This document shows positions 1-5,711 of a DNA stretch of 5,711 nt, in pieces. Source of the stretch: Promethearchaeota archaeon. Its GTDB lineage: Archaea; Asgardarchaeota; Lokiarchaeia; Sigynarchaeales; SOKP01. Under the pieces are notes generated by a model. The model searched no databases and was not told where the DNA came from. It was given only the letters and a program-made list of their open reading frames with translations. A program made the position numbers and the translations under genes. The stretch spans positions 1-5,711 of the forward strand of contig JAEOUI010000464.1 of the NCBI GenBank assembly GCA_016839425.1, written 5' to 3'. Positions within the stretch are counted from its first letter, which is position 1; each line of letters starts with the position of its first letter.

Positions 1-2
1 AT

Positions 3-629
3 TTTCTCGATCTCGAAATTAATGATTGGTTAGGGGAAGTAGTTGCTAAACAAGCATCATTCTTATTAAATGACATCTTTAATGTCGGAGTTTCTACATC
101 TTATATACCTGGAAATCCGAATCCGTGGTATATCATACAAGAGAATTATGTATATATGATCTCCCCAGGGTGCGTAGGCGCTCAAGTCTGGGGACTAATA
201 GCAGGACTTACTATATTTGCTCCTAGCTCGGTTTTTGAAAGGAAGGAAGACTATATAGCATGGAGAAAAGTAAAATATATTTTCGTAGCTGTAACAATAG
301 GACATTTAGCTAATGTTTTTCGAATTTTCATTCAAGTATATATTACATATCTCGGAGCGGATGCATTTATTATTCATAAACAGTTAGCGGATATTACAGC
401 CGTATTAGGTGCGTTATTATTATTAGTATATCTTTTATACAGATGGATTCCGGAAGTATTTATATCGTTTTTCTACACTCTACGATTAATAAGATTTTAT
501 ATTGCAGAACATACAAAAATGTTTCATCCTATTAGTAATGAACAAAAAAGCTATCGATATCATTTTTGCTGCTGTCTTACATTTTTTTTCATAATCATAA
601 CAATAGCGATCTTTTTTGTATTTGCTTGA
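3..629 (+). CDS. Archaeosortase/exosortase family transpeptidase, 5'-truncated by window edge
   Basis: The frame is open from the first bases, so the start lies upstream; 208 residues are visible. Family knowledge: archaeosortases are multi-pass membrane enzymes that cleave C-terminal tripartite signals (such as PGF-CTERM) of secreted proteins and transfer them to a lipid, using Cys, Arg and Arg/His. Seen here: an extracytoplasmic stretch leading into SPGCVG, with the candidate nucleophile Cys at visible residue 57 (bases 171-173); then HLANVFRI, with the candidate Arg at residue 107 (321-323) and the conserved Asn three residues before it; then a His at residue 125 (375-377), at about the distance where classical exosortases carry theirs. 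Hydrophobic helices surround these, and a last helix of about 20 residues follows a polar linker and begins with three consecutive Cys (567-575). An internal ATG at 156 is not the start, because homology-like sequence continues upstream. A candidate substrate is encoded at 1683-2213 on the other strand. The family call is strong; the subfamily is unknown. Confidence 0.82.
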   Translation, partial: FLDLEINDWLGEVVAKQASFLLNDIFNVGVSTSYIPGNPNPWYIIQENYVYMISPGCVGAQVWGLIAGLTIFAPSSVFERKEDYIAWRKVKYIFVAVTIGHLANVFRIFIQVYITYLGADAFIIHKQLADITAVLGALLLLVYLLYRWIPEVFISFFYTLRLIRFYIAEHTKMFHPISNEQKSYRYHFCCCLTFFFIIITIAIFFVFA

Positions 630-723
630 TATCAACAATAAAAATATAATATTTTAAAAATGAAAAAAATAAGGACCATTGGTTAAAGATATTATTTAAA
701 TTTCAATTTTACCAGATTATTTT

Positions 724-744
724 AAAAATCAGAGATTTTTTTTT
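724..744 (+). terminator. Small hairpin plus T9 tract, terminator of the archaeosortase gene
   Basis: AAAAATC and GATTTTT (724-730 and 734-740) are exact reverse complements around a 3-base AGA loop, and the T-run continues to 744. Archaeal RNA polymerase terminates at T-tracts, so this is the first good stop signal after the archaeosortase stop codon, about 95 bases downstream. The stem is AT-rich and weak; the T-tract is probably the active part. Confidence 0.5.
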
Positions 745-802
745 ATTTGATAGGATAATACGGGGATATATATTAGGACAATATGAAGAAGCATATCCAT
801 GC

Positions 803-824
803 TCGTGAAATTTATGTTTCACGA
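803..824. repeat. Perfect 8-bp inverted repeat with 6-base spacer
   Basis: TCGTGAAA (803-810) and TTTCACGA (817-824) are exact reverse complements around TTTATG. The repeat lies about 70 bases upstream of the TATA box of the Sufu-like gene, in otherwise AT-rich spacer. It could be an operator for a dimeric regulator or an RNA hairpin. The following sequence is only moderately T-rich, so it is a poor terminator. Confidence 0.5.
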
Positions 825-888
825 TCTAATTGTTCTTTATTAAATTCCAACTATCTCTAAAAAGATATTTCTTTTATCGTTAATTCAA

Positions 889-904
889 TTGGTTATTAAT
901 AAAT
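889..904 (+). promoter_or_regulatory. TATA-type promoter of the Sufu-like gene, leaderless geometry
   Basis: The sequence TTATTAATAA (893-902) is a palindromic TATA-like box centred about 30 bases before the ATG at 928. Archaeal transcription starts roughly 25-27 bases past the box centre, so the transcript would begin within a few bases of the start codon. No Shine-Dalgarno sequence is present, which fits. The same 14 bases, TTGGTTATTAATAA, recur at 2266-2279. Confidence 0.6.
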
Positions 905-927
905 CTTAAAATATCATACAAATTTAA

Positions 928-1593
928 ATGGATCGCACTCAAGTAATAATCGAATCTCGTCGATTAAGGAAATATATCTATGAGACTTTGGGAAAAATGC
1001 ATGATGATGTTTATACTCCCCTCATTGGACCTCAATTTATGGGAGGATACGCATGGCCAGCAGGTCGACCTCAATTTGATGTCATTTATGGTGAAGAATC
1101 GACGCTCTTCATCACGGACGGGCTTTCAGATTGTTTCGAAAACGAAGAATTGGATCCTGATTTAAAATTCAATGGTTTTGGGATAGAATTCTACATGGAA
1201 TTTGAAGGCAAGGTTAAATTTGAGGCATTTCACGGGCATTATTCTCTCGGCGTGCTAAGCCAGATTTCTCAGATTACGATTCAGCACGGAAATATTAACG
1301 GAATGCTTGAAGCACGAGGGATAGGATCTATAGAATTTGCAAATGGCAGTTTTTCCAAGGATTATCAAGATAAAAAGGGTAGCTATGGAATTCTCATGAA
1401 TGTCCCTTCCGAAAATGTTCCAAAGGAAATGAAACTGAACAAGGAAAATGTCTTGCTCGTGAGTTGTAGGCTTATAACGAGAAAAGAGCTGGATAAATGC
1501 CGCAAGGACGATCAAAAAGATACAAATAAGAAGAAATTAGCCGAACAATTCATCCAGAATAAATCATATTGTTATAGTCCTTTTAAAATTTAA
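928..1593 (+). CDS. Suppressor-of-fused (Sufu)-like domain protein
   Basis: This is a 221-residue soluble protein without signal peptide or membrane helix. Recognition rests on three blocks that match the Sufu domain pattern: FITDGLSD at residues 61-68 (the family has a strand ending in T/F-x-G-L/M-S-D), FNGFGIEFYMEF at 81-92 (the family has GFGFELTFRL), and a late hydrophobic strand running into LITRKELDKC at 182-191 (the family has a strand followed by P-L-T-x-x-E). In animals Sufu restrains Gli transcription factors; in bacteria the domain occurs in immunity proteins of polymorphic toxin systems. No toxin gene is visible nearby, so the role here is open. The C-terminus (about 190-221) is Lys-rich and probably an extension. 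The start is well fixed: a TAA codon lies immediately upstream in frame and a TATA box sits about 30 bases before the ATG. It is transcribed convergently with the surface-protein gene. Confidence 0.65.
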   Translation: MDRTQVIIESRRLRKYIYETLGKMHDDVYTPLIGPQFMGGYAWPAGRPQFDVIYGEESTLFITDGLSDCFENEELDPDLKFNGFGIEFYMEFEGKVKFEAFHGHYSLGVLSQISQITIQHGNINGMLEARGIGSIEFANGSFSKDYQDKKGSYGILMNVPSENVPKEMKLNKENVLLVSCRLITRKELDKCRKDDQKDTNKKKLAEQFIQNKSYCYSPFKI

Positions 1594-1599
1594 ATATGA

Positions 1600-1605
1600 T
1601 TTTTT
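1600..1605 (+). terminator. T6 tract ending the Sufu-like transcript
   Basis: A run of six T starts seven bases after the stop codon of the Sufu-like gene, in the convergent spacer. A T-tract close behind a stop codon is the usual archaeal intrinsic termination signal. No hairpin is needed or evident. Confidence 0.45.
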
Positions 1606-1666
1606 ATTGGACACTATTAATTCATTATTCCTATTAGAATTTTTAATCGTTAATATCAATATTAAG

Positions 1667-1677
1667 AAAAAAAAAAA
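1667..1677 (-). terminator. T11 tract (minus strand) ending the surface-protein transcript
   Basis: An A11 run on the plus strand reads as T11 on the minus strand, beginning a few bases after the TAA of the surface-protein gene. Together with the opposing T6 tract it makes the short convergent spacer a two-way termination region. Confidence 0.55.
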
Positions 1678-1682
1678 GGAAT

Positions 1683-2213
1683 TTAATGATCTTTTTTAAT
1701 TCTTCTTGCCATCACGAATGAACAAATCGCTAATGAACTGATAATGATTACGATACATCCGTAGAACCCTGGAACGGCCCCAAACGGTAAACTTTCATCT
1801 ATTTTTAATTCATATGTAAGAGTCGTGCTCTCTTCACTATTCTCGTTAATGAATACGAAATAAAACGGAGGTATCTCACTTGTCGATCCTGCTTGTTCTT
1901 TTTCTTCTTCTGATGCATAACACTCTAACACCATGGTAGGAACATCCCAAGTGCCCGATCCGTTATTACGATTTTCGCAGATCGTTGAATACCATCCATC
2001 AAGCTCGTAACACGACTCGGTATATCTCACTAAGGTGATATTAACATTTGGATTTGAACTCGAAAAAGACCATTTCACATTCATTTTTGGCGTGATTCTT
2101 TCGGCGTATTCTTCGCCAGGATATAATGTTATTTCTCCCCCCATAGTAGCACATCTAACAGTAGGTAAGGAGCAAAAAAAGGCAAGGACGCCCATAAAGG
2201 TCATTATAAGCAT
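1683..2213 (-). CDS. Secreted surface protein with C-terminal PGF-CTERM-like sorting signal
   Basis: Read from the ATG at 2213 this is a 176-residue protein. Residues 1-22 form a hydrophobic signal segment ending near VRCA. The mature part is rich in beta-type sequence: WSFSSSNPNVNITL, then PPFYFVFINENSEESTTLTYEL, a layout resembling the GOLD-like beta-sandwiches of archaeal surface proteins (inference). It has three Cys and two N-glycosylation sequons (NIT and NGS). The C-terminus is a tripartite sorting signal: PGF at 148-150 (bases 1764-1772), a hydrophobic helix at about 151-169, then RRIKKDH. Family knowledge: archaeosortases process such tails, and one is encoded at the left edge. The frame is open further upstream to 2375, but that part overlaps the previous gene and lacks signal-peptide character, so it was rejected. 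A more typical start, MEKKK from the ATG at 2238, is one base out of frame because of an A12 run. No specific function is recognised. Confidence 0.75.
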   Translation of the reverse strand: MLIMTFMGVLAFFCSLPTVRCATMGGEITLYPGEEYAERITPKMNVKWSFSSSNPNVNITLVRYTESCYELDGWYSTICENRNNGSGTWDVPTMVLECYASEEEKEQAGSTSEIPPFYFVFINENSEESTTLTYELKIDESLPFGAVPGFYGCIVIIISSLAICSFVMARRIKKDH

Positions 2214-2222
2214 TGCGTAATA

Positions 2223-2234
2223 TTTTTTTTTTTT
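2223..2234. repeat. 12-base homopolymer (A12 on the coding strand) at the surface-protein start
   Basis: On the minus strand the run sits between an ATG at 2238 and the ATG at 2213. With 12 A the upstream ATG encodes a 27-residue peptide ending at TAG (2155-2157); with 11 A it would read MEKKKYYAM and join the signal peptide in frame. It may be an assembly indel, a slippage site or a length-variable tract. Confidence 0.7.
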
Positions 2235-2265
2235 CCATATTAAGCACTTCGATTTTTGAATGATT

Positions 2266-2279
2266 TTGGTTATTAATAA
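2266..2279 (-). promoter_or_regulatory. TATA-type promoter of the surface-protein gene
   Basis: The palindromic TTATTAATAA (2270-2279) lies in the spacer between the two minus-strand genes, centred about 36 bases before the ATG at 2238 and about 61 before the ATG at 2213. The spacing predicts a short leader if translation starts at 2238. It suggests that this gene has its own promoter rather than relying only on read-through from the gene upstream. Confidence 0.5.
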
Positions 2280-2322
2280 GATCGAATTACTAATTTTTAA
2301 ATTCACAAGGACCAATTTTTGA

Positions 2323-3222
2323 TCATCCATCGAAAGATAATACTTTAATTTCCGTAATAAGAGCTTCAATCTCATGTATGTCTTTTTTAATTGTTTCGTC
2401 TTTCAAATATCTGCTCAGATTCTCAATAAGAATACTCTGCTCTTTTTCATTTTCAGGAGCATTGGTTAATAATTTAAAACACGATGTTAAAAATTCGTCC
2501 TTTATAGACGCAGGATCAGCCTCGAGGGTTTTTTTAAAAATATTCTCAATAAATTCTAAATTATGGTTCTCTCCGAGAGGTTTGAGGAAACCTTTTAAAT
2601 TGTCACTCGAAAAAATATCTATTAAAGCATCACACATAATAGAAAATTCTCGAATTGAAAGTCTAATACCGTATTTTTTTAATAATTTAAGCACATTAAA
2701 CACATTTGAAAATAAAATCTCGATTTTATCTCGAGTAAGAACTGTTGAAAAATCATTTAAAACAGTTATAATTTTTTCAGAGCAATAAAACTTGGTTCCG
2801 TCTTGAAAGTTCAAGAAGCTGATTGTTGATCGTTCAAAGAGGCTTTTAATAAAAGCGTTATGCTTATTTCCTAAGTAAAAATTTGCAAATAAAAGCGCTA
2901 AATCGTACCAAAACACGTTAAAATCGTCAATCTTTTGATTTAAGACAACTAATTCATATAAAAGAACAACTAGGATTTCTCGAACGATAATAACCTCCAG
3001 AAAATCCTTATCGTACACTTCTGGAGAGATGATTAAAAGCGAATTTTTTCTATCCATTGCACACCTAATCATTCGACCCATTCGCAATTTTAAATTGGGA
3101 TGTGAACTAATTGAGTAAGGCAATTTAAGTTCAAAACCGTATGTTTTATTCAGTAGTACAAGAGCCTCGTTAAAATTAGCTTTATAGTCTTTAATTATTT
3201 CATCTAAAGGGTATTTTGACAT
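2323..3222 (-). CDS. Hypothetical helical protein, no recognised family
   Basis: A 299-residue protein I do not recognise. It has no signal peptide and looks almost wholly alpha-helical. Residues 1-30 are amphipathic; 36-66 contain a basic patch (LKLRMGRMIRCAMDRK) followed by the short hydrophobic strand SLLIIS; 73-97 are strongly hydrophobic (VIIVREILVVLLYELVVL) and are followed by a WYDLALLFANFYL segment at 105-117. The strand, then R-E-I-L helix, then a second helix with D and Y recalls the layout of HExxH metallopeptidase-like folds, but the zinc-binding His residues are absent, so if related it would be inactive; this is speculation. From about 150 to the end there are regular amphipathic helices, as in repeat or scaffold proteins. 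The ATG at 3222 lies about 29 bases after a TATA-like box, fitting a leaderless transcript. It is followed by the surface-protein gene on the same strand after about 85-110 bases. Confidence 0.8.
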   Translation of the reverse strand: MSKYPLDEIIKDYKANFNEALVLLNKTYGFELKLPYSISSHPNLKLRMGRMIRCAMDRKNSLLIISPEVYDKDFLEVIIVREILVVLLYELVVLNQKIDDFNVFWYDLALLFANFYLGNKHNAFIKSLFERSTISFLNFQDGTKFYCSEKIITVLNDFSTVLTRDKIEILFSNVFNVLKLLKKYGIRLSIREFSIMCDALIDIFSSDNLKGFLKPLGENHNLEFIENIFKKTLEADPASIKDEFLTSCFKLLTNAPENEKEQSILIENLSRYLKDETIKKDIHEIEALITEIKVLSFDG

Positions 3223-3243
3223 GTTTAAAAAGTGTTTTTATTA

Positions 3244-3257
3244 GGTTATATTATATC
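3244..3257 (-). promoter_or_regulatory. TATA-type promoter of the helical hypothetical gene
   Basis: On the minus strand GATATAATATAACC is centred about 29 bases before the ATG at 3222, which puts the expected transcription start within a few bases of the start codon. There is no Shine-Dalgarno sequence between the box and the ATG, as expected for a leaderless archaeal message. Confidence 0.5.
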
Positions 3258-3344
3258 TCAGATAGTATTAATTGTTGATCTCGAGGAAAATTTTTATTAT
3301 TTCTTTCAAATAATATTCCCTTTTTAAATATTAGTTCTTAAAAA

Positions 3345-3364
3345 CCTTTTTTAAACCGAGCTCG
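3345..3364 (+). promoter_or_regulatory. Candidate promoter and abutting palindrome upstream of the MFS gene
   Basis: CCTTTTTTAAA (3345-3355) looks like a purine-poor TFB element plus TATA box; transcription would start near 3378 and leave a leader of about 34 bases. Directly behind it lies the perfect 8-bp palindrome CGAGCTCG (3357-3364), a position where a bound repressor would block initiation. Other TATA-like stretches at 3321-3330 and 3364-3376 are possible, so the assignment is tentative. There is no Shine-Dalgarno sequence close to the ATG at 3412. Confidence 0.35.
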
Positions 3365-3411
3365 TTATTATTATTATCGCAAGTATTGAAGTGAAAATCC
3401 CGTAAAGTTCG

Positions 3412-5667
3412 ATGCCGCTCACGAATATAAAAAAGAAAGACATTCTTCCCATCGTCTTGATTTTAGTCTTGTTATTCATTTCAGTGGCGTGCCAGAGCAT
3501 GCTCATTCCGAGCTACGCCATTATGGGTGCGGAATTCGGAGTTTCCGCTGAGTGGTTTGCCATACCGGACGCTTTCTTCGTGCTAATTAGCGCGGGATTT
3601 GCTATTTTCTGGGGATATTTTGCCGATAAGGTCGATAGAATAAAAGTCCTCATGGCAGGAGCTTTTTCTTGGACATTTGGAATGTTTTTCACTTTTTTTA
3701 GTGCTAATTATACGACTCTCGTCTGGTCTCGAGCTTTAAGCGGAGCTGGTCTTGGATGTGTGCTTCCGATCGGGTATTCGATCATTTCAGATGCAATACC
3801 GCCAGACGAGCGATCGGGATGGTTTGGAACTATAGCCATCGTGAGTGGTATTTCCAACGCGAGCGGCCAAGCGTTATCTTCTTTTTTAGGACCAATAACG
3901 AGTTGGCGATTTCCGTTTTTAATACTTTCAATTATAAGTTGCGTTGTTATCTTCGTGATGTTATTCGTGAAAATGCCAAAAAAGGGCGAAACAGAAGGAG
4001 AGCTCATTGAATTAACTCACTATAACTTGGAATATTCGTACAAGATATCCAAGGATGATTTGGTTGCCATTACTAAAAAAAAAACTAACCGCAATTTAAT
4101 AACGCAAGGATTCTTTACTTTAGTTCCTGGAACGGTCTTGACTTATTTTCTCACGACATTATTAAGAGAATACTATTTGTTTGATATTCCCGAAAAGATC
4201 AGGCTTCAAACGGCAACAATTTTTGCCGGTCTCATAGCTGCGGGATACATCTTAGGAAATTTGATTTTTTCGGCTTTAGGTGATTACTTATTTAAAAAAA
4301 ACAAGGCAAATCGAGCCCGCATTGGATTTATTTGCTTGGTACTGGTAATTCCTTTTGCCCTCCTCTTGTTCTTTTCGATCTCTGTAGTAGATTCGAGCAA
4401 GCTAGGCATTAATTATCCCGCAGAAATTCCTAACGAGGAAGTGGGCAGGTACATGTTAGAAACCATTGGAGCGATTTTCACGACCTATCCTTCCTATTAT
4501 ATCACATTTTCGTTTGCATTAATTGCCTCTGTATTAACTGCGGGGCCCGCAGCTAACAAAAACGCTGTAATGGCGGATGTAAATTTACCAGAACATAGAG
4601 GCACGGCGGCATCCATGATAAACTTGTCAGAGCAAATGAGTAAGGGCTTGACTCTCTTGTTTTCCTCTTGGCTTATTGGAATTTTAGGTGGAATGTTTAA
4701 TATGATGGTGTTTTCCATCTTGTTCTGGATTCCCGCGGGCTTGTTTTGGTACAGAGCAAGCCAAAGGGTGGGCGATGAAATGGACGCAAAATCAAAAGTT
4801 CTTTCCGAACGGGGTCAAATCACGCTAATCGATCACATTTTCGAGTTAGAGATTGAAATGGACAAGGCGACGCAAAAAGTGCAAGATTCGAAATATTACA
4901 TTCTTTCAGACCAAAATAAATTCTCTTCTTTATTAGACGAAGCCTTAAAAAGTTTTAAATACTGCGCAAGCGAAGGCGAAAGCAGGAGCATAACCAACAT
5001 CGAAAAAAAAGCAAATGGCATGATACACCGAGTCGAACAAGTTAGAATCGAAGCCAGGAAAATATTCAAGGAACTCAATAAAGACAAACTTACTAAGGAA
5101 GAAATTCAAGAACAAAAGAACTTGTTAGAACGCATCGGAGAGAAAATAAGCGTATGGGGAAAAAGTACATTCGGGGAACTACAAATGTATTACGAGGATG
5201 CTTATATCAAGATAGTTGAGGCAAAATTATTAAGAAATCGGGATCTCATCAATAGCATGGGCAAAATAAATGAGGCAATCGTTATTTACCATCGTGTCAA
5301 ACATCTCCTCAAGGAAAGGGTGGAGGACATTGAAAAAATAAAGTTGTCTAAAGAAGAGCAAAAAATGTTCGATAAAGAGCACTCCCTCTACGAGAAAAGC
5401 AAGAACGCCTTGAATGCCACGATAAAGCTCAAGGAGGGCATTGAAAATATTATAATTCAACTTAGCGAAAAAGGTATCCAAAAAGAAGACTTGATGAAGA
5501 TATCCGATCTCACGCTTGAATACCAAATAAACCTCTACCAAGTTATGGAAGACACTTTCGGCAAGGACAACAAGACCAGAAAATCCATCCAAGAAGTATT
5601 GAAGAAAATCGATGAAACTTTTGAACAGTACGATCAGTGGAAAGAAAGCGACCTGAAAGTTTTTTAA
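3412..5667 (+). CDS. MFS transporter with large helical cytoplasmic C-terminal extension
   Basis: A 751-residue protein. Residues 11-447 form a 12-helix major facilitator superfamily permease. MFS motif A is seen as GYFADKVDR at 68-76 in the loop after helix 2, and the helix-4 motif RxxxGxGxG at 107-115, followed by SDAIPPDERSG (126-136); a matching ADVNLPEHRGTA occurs in the second half (388-399), reflecting the internal duplication of the fold. The central cytoplasmic loop spans about 188-229. The substrate cannot be read from the sequence; spinster-like or drug/metabolite transport are both possible. Residues about 450-751 are highly charged and helical with coiled-coil character, without membrane helices; given the usual topology they lie in the cytoplasm. 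Typical MFS proteins are 400-500 residues, so this extension is unusual. The start is firm: an in-frame TAA precedes it at 3403-3405. The gene is visibly richer in GC than its neighbours and stands divergent to the helical hypothetical gene. Confidence 0.88.
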   Translation: MPLTNIKKKDILPIVLILVLLFISVACQSMLIPSYAIMGAEFGVSAEWFAIPDAFFVLISAGFAIFWGYFADKVDRIKVLMAGAFSWTFGMFFTFFSANYTTLVWSRALSGAGLGCVLPIGYSIISDAIPPDERSGWFGTIAIVSGISNASGQALSSFLGPITSWRFPFLILSIISCVVIFVMLFVKMPKKGETEGELIELTHYNLEYSYKISKDDLVAITKKKTNRNLITQGFFTLVPGTVLTYFLTTLLREYYLFDIPEKIRLQTATIFAGLIAAGYILGNLIFSALGDYLFKKNKANRARIGFICLVLVIPFALLLFFSISVVDSSKLGINYPAEIPNEEVGRYMLETIGAIFTTYPSYYITFSFALIASVLTAGPAANKNAVMADVNLPEHRGTAASMINLSEQMSKGLTLLFSSWLIGILGGMFNMMVFSILFWIPAGLFWYRASQRVGDEMDAKSKVLSERGQITLIDHIFELEIEMDKATQKVQDSKYYILSDQNKFSSLLDEALKSFKYCASEGESRSITNIEKKANGMIHRVEQVRIEARKIFKELNKDKLTKEEIQEQKNLLERIGEKISVWGKSTFGELQMYYEDAYIKIVEAKLLRNRDLINSMGKINEAIVIYHRVKHLLKERVEDIEKIKLSKEEQKMFDKEHSLYEKSKNALNATIKLKEGIENIIIQLSEKGIQKEDLMKISDLTLEYQINLYQVMEDTFGKDNKTRKSIQEVLKKIDETFEQYDQWKESDLKVF

Positions 5668-5679
5668 ATTCAGTTATAC

Positions 5680-5693
5680 AAAAAAGAAAAAAA
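5680..5693 (-). terminator. Possible minus-strand T-tract terminator at right edge
   Basis: The A-rich stretch after the MFS stop codon reads as two T-runs on the minus strand, separated by one C. It could terminate a minus-strand gene lying to the right of the window. It does not serve the MFS gene, whose own terminator is not clearly visible before the edge. Confidence 0.25.
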
Positions 5694-5711
5694 TAAAATT
5701 ATTTTTAAAAA

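Noticed and set aside
156..629. ATG at 156 as the true start of the archaeosortase
   Set aside because: The frame is open to the window edge and the upstream residues look like the extracytoplasmic stretch that precedes the catalytic Cys in this family; a start here would leave the enzyme without its first membrane helices.
783..860. Small ORF of 25 codons beginning ATG AAG AAG in the spacer after the archaeosortase gene
   Set aside because: It has no promoter-like box or ribosome binding site at a useful distance, no recognisable composition, and contains the inverted repeat at 803-824; chance is the simpler explanation.
2214..2375. N-terminal extension of the surface protein up to an ATG at 2375
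   Set aside because: It overlaps the end of the upstream gene by 53 bases, is Lys/Leu-rich without signal-peptide order, and would place the real signal segment in the middle of the protein; the promoter at 2266-2279 also lies inside it.
2521..3733. Four CTCGAG hexamers (2521, 2730, 3280, 3728), more than expected for an AT-rich sequence
   Set aside because: Three lie inside coding sequence where common Leu, Glu, Ser and Arg codons produce the word, and spacing is irregular; there is no support for a functional motif beyond the spacer copy already mentioned.
5230..5592. Long minus-strand open frame opposite the transporter's C-terminal extension
   Set aside because: It is a shadow of the biased, Lys/Glu-rich plus-strand codons and has no promoter or recognisable protein features.

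Overview
The window looks archaeal, most likely from an AT-rich Asgard (Lokiarchaeia- or Heimdallarchaeia-like) genome. Three things point that way. There is a membrane transpeptidase of the archaeosortase/exosortase type. There is a surface protein ending in a PGF motif, a transmembrane helix and a basic tail. Two of the starts lie about 30 bases downstream of a TATA-like box with no Shine-Dalgarno sequence, which is the geometry of leaderless archaeal transcripts. The Asgard assignment itself is inference; no rRNA or other phylogenetic marker is present.

Layout: (1) 3-629, plus strand, the C-terminal part of an archaeosortase whose 5' end lies outside the window. (2) 630-927, non-coding, holding a T-tract terminator, a perfect 8-bp inverted repeat and a TATA-type promoter. 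(3) 928-1593, plus strand, a soluble protein with sequence hallmarks of the Suppressor-of-fused (Sufu) domain. (4) 1594-1682, a short convergent spacer with a T-tract on each strand. (5) 1683 to about 2213/2238, minus strand, a secreted protein anchored at its C-terminus by a PGF-CTERM-like sorting signal. (6) 2323-3222, minus strand, an unrecognised helical protein. (7) 3223-3411, a divergent promoter region. (8) 3412-5667, plus strand, a 12-helix major facilitator superfamily (MFS) transporter with an unusual helical cytoplasmic extension of about 300 residues.

The clearest functional link is between the archaeosortase at the left edge and the PGF-terminated surface protein about 1 kb away: enzyme and candidate substrate. 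The other genes have no obvious shared pathway. The most unusual points are the archaeosortase/substrate proximity, the Sufu-like protein, the A12 homopolymer that separates the best-looking start from the body of the surface protein, and the large C-terminal extension of the transporter. I see no CRISPR array, tRNA, rRNA or transposase.
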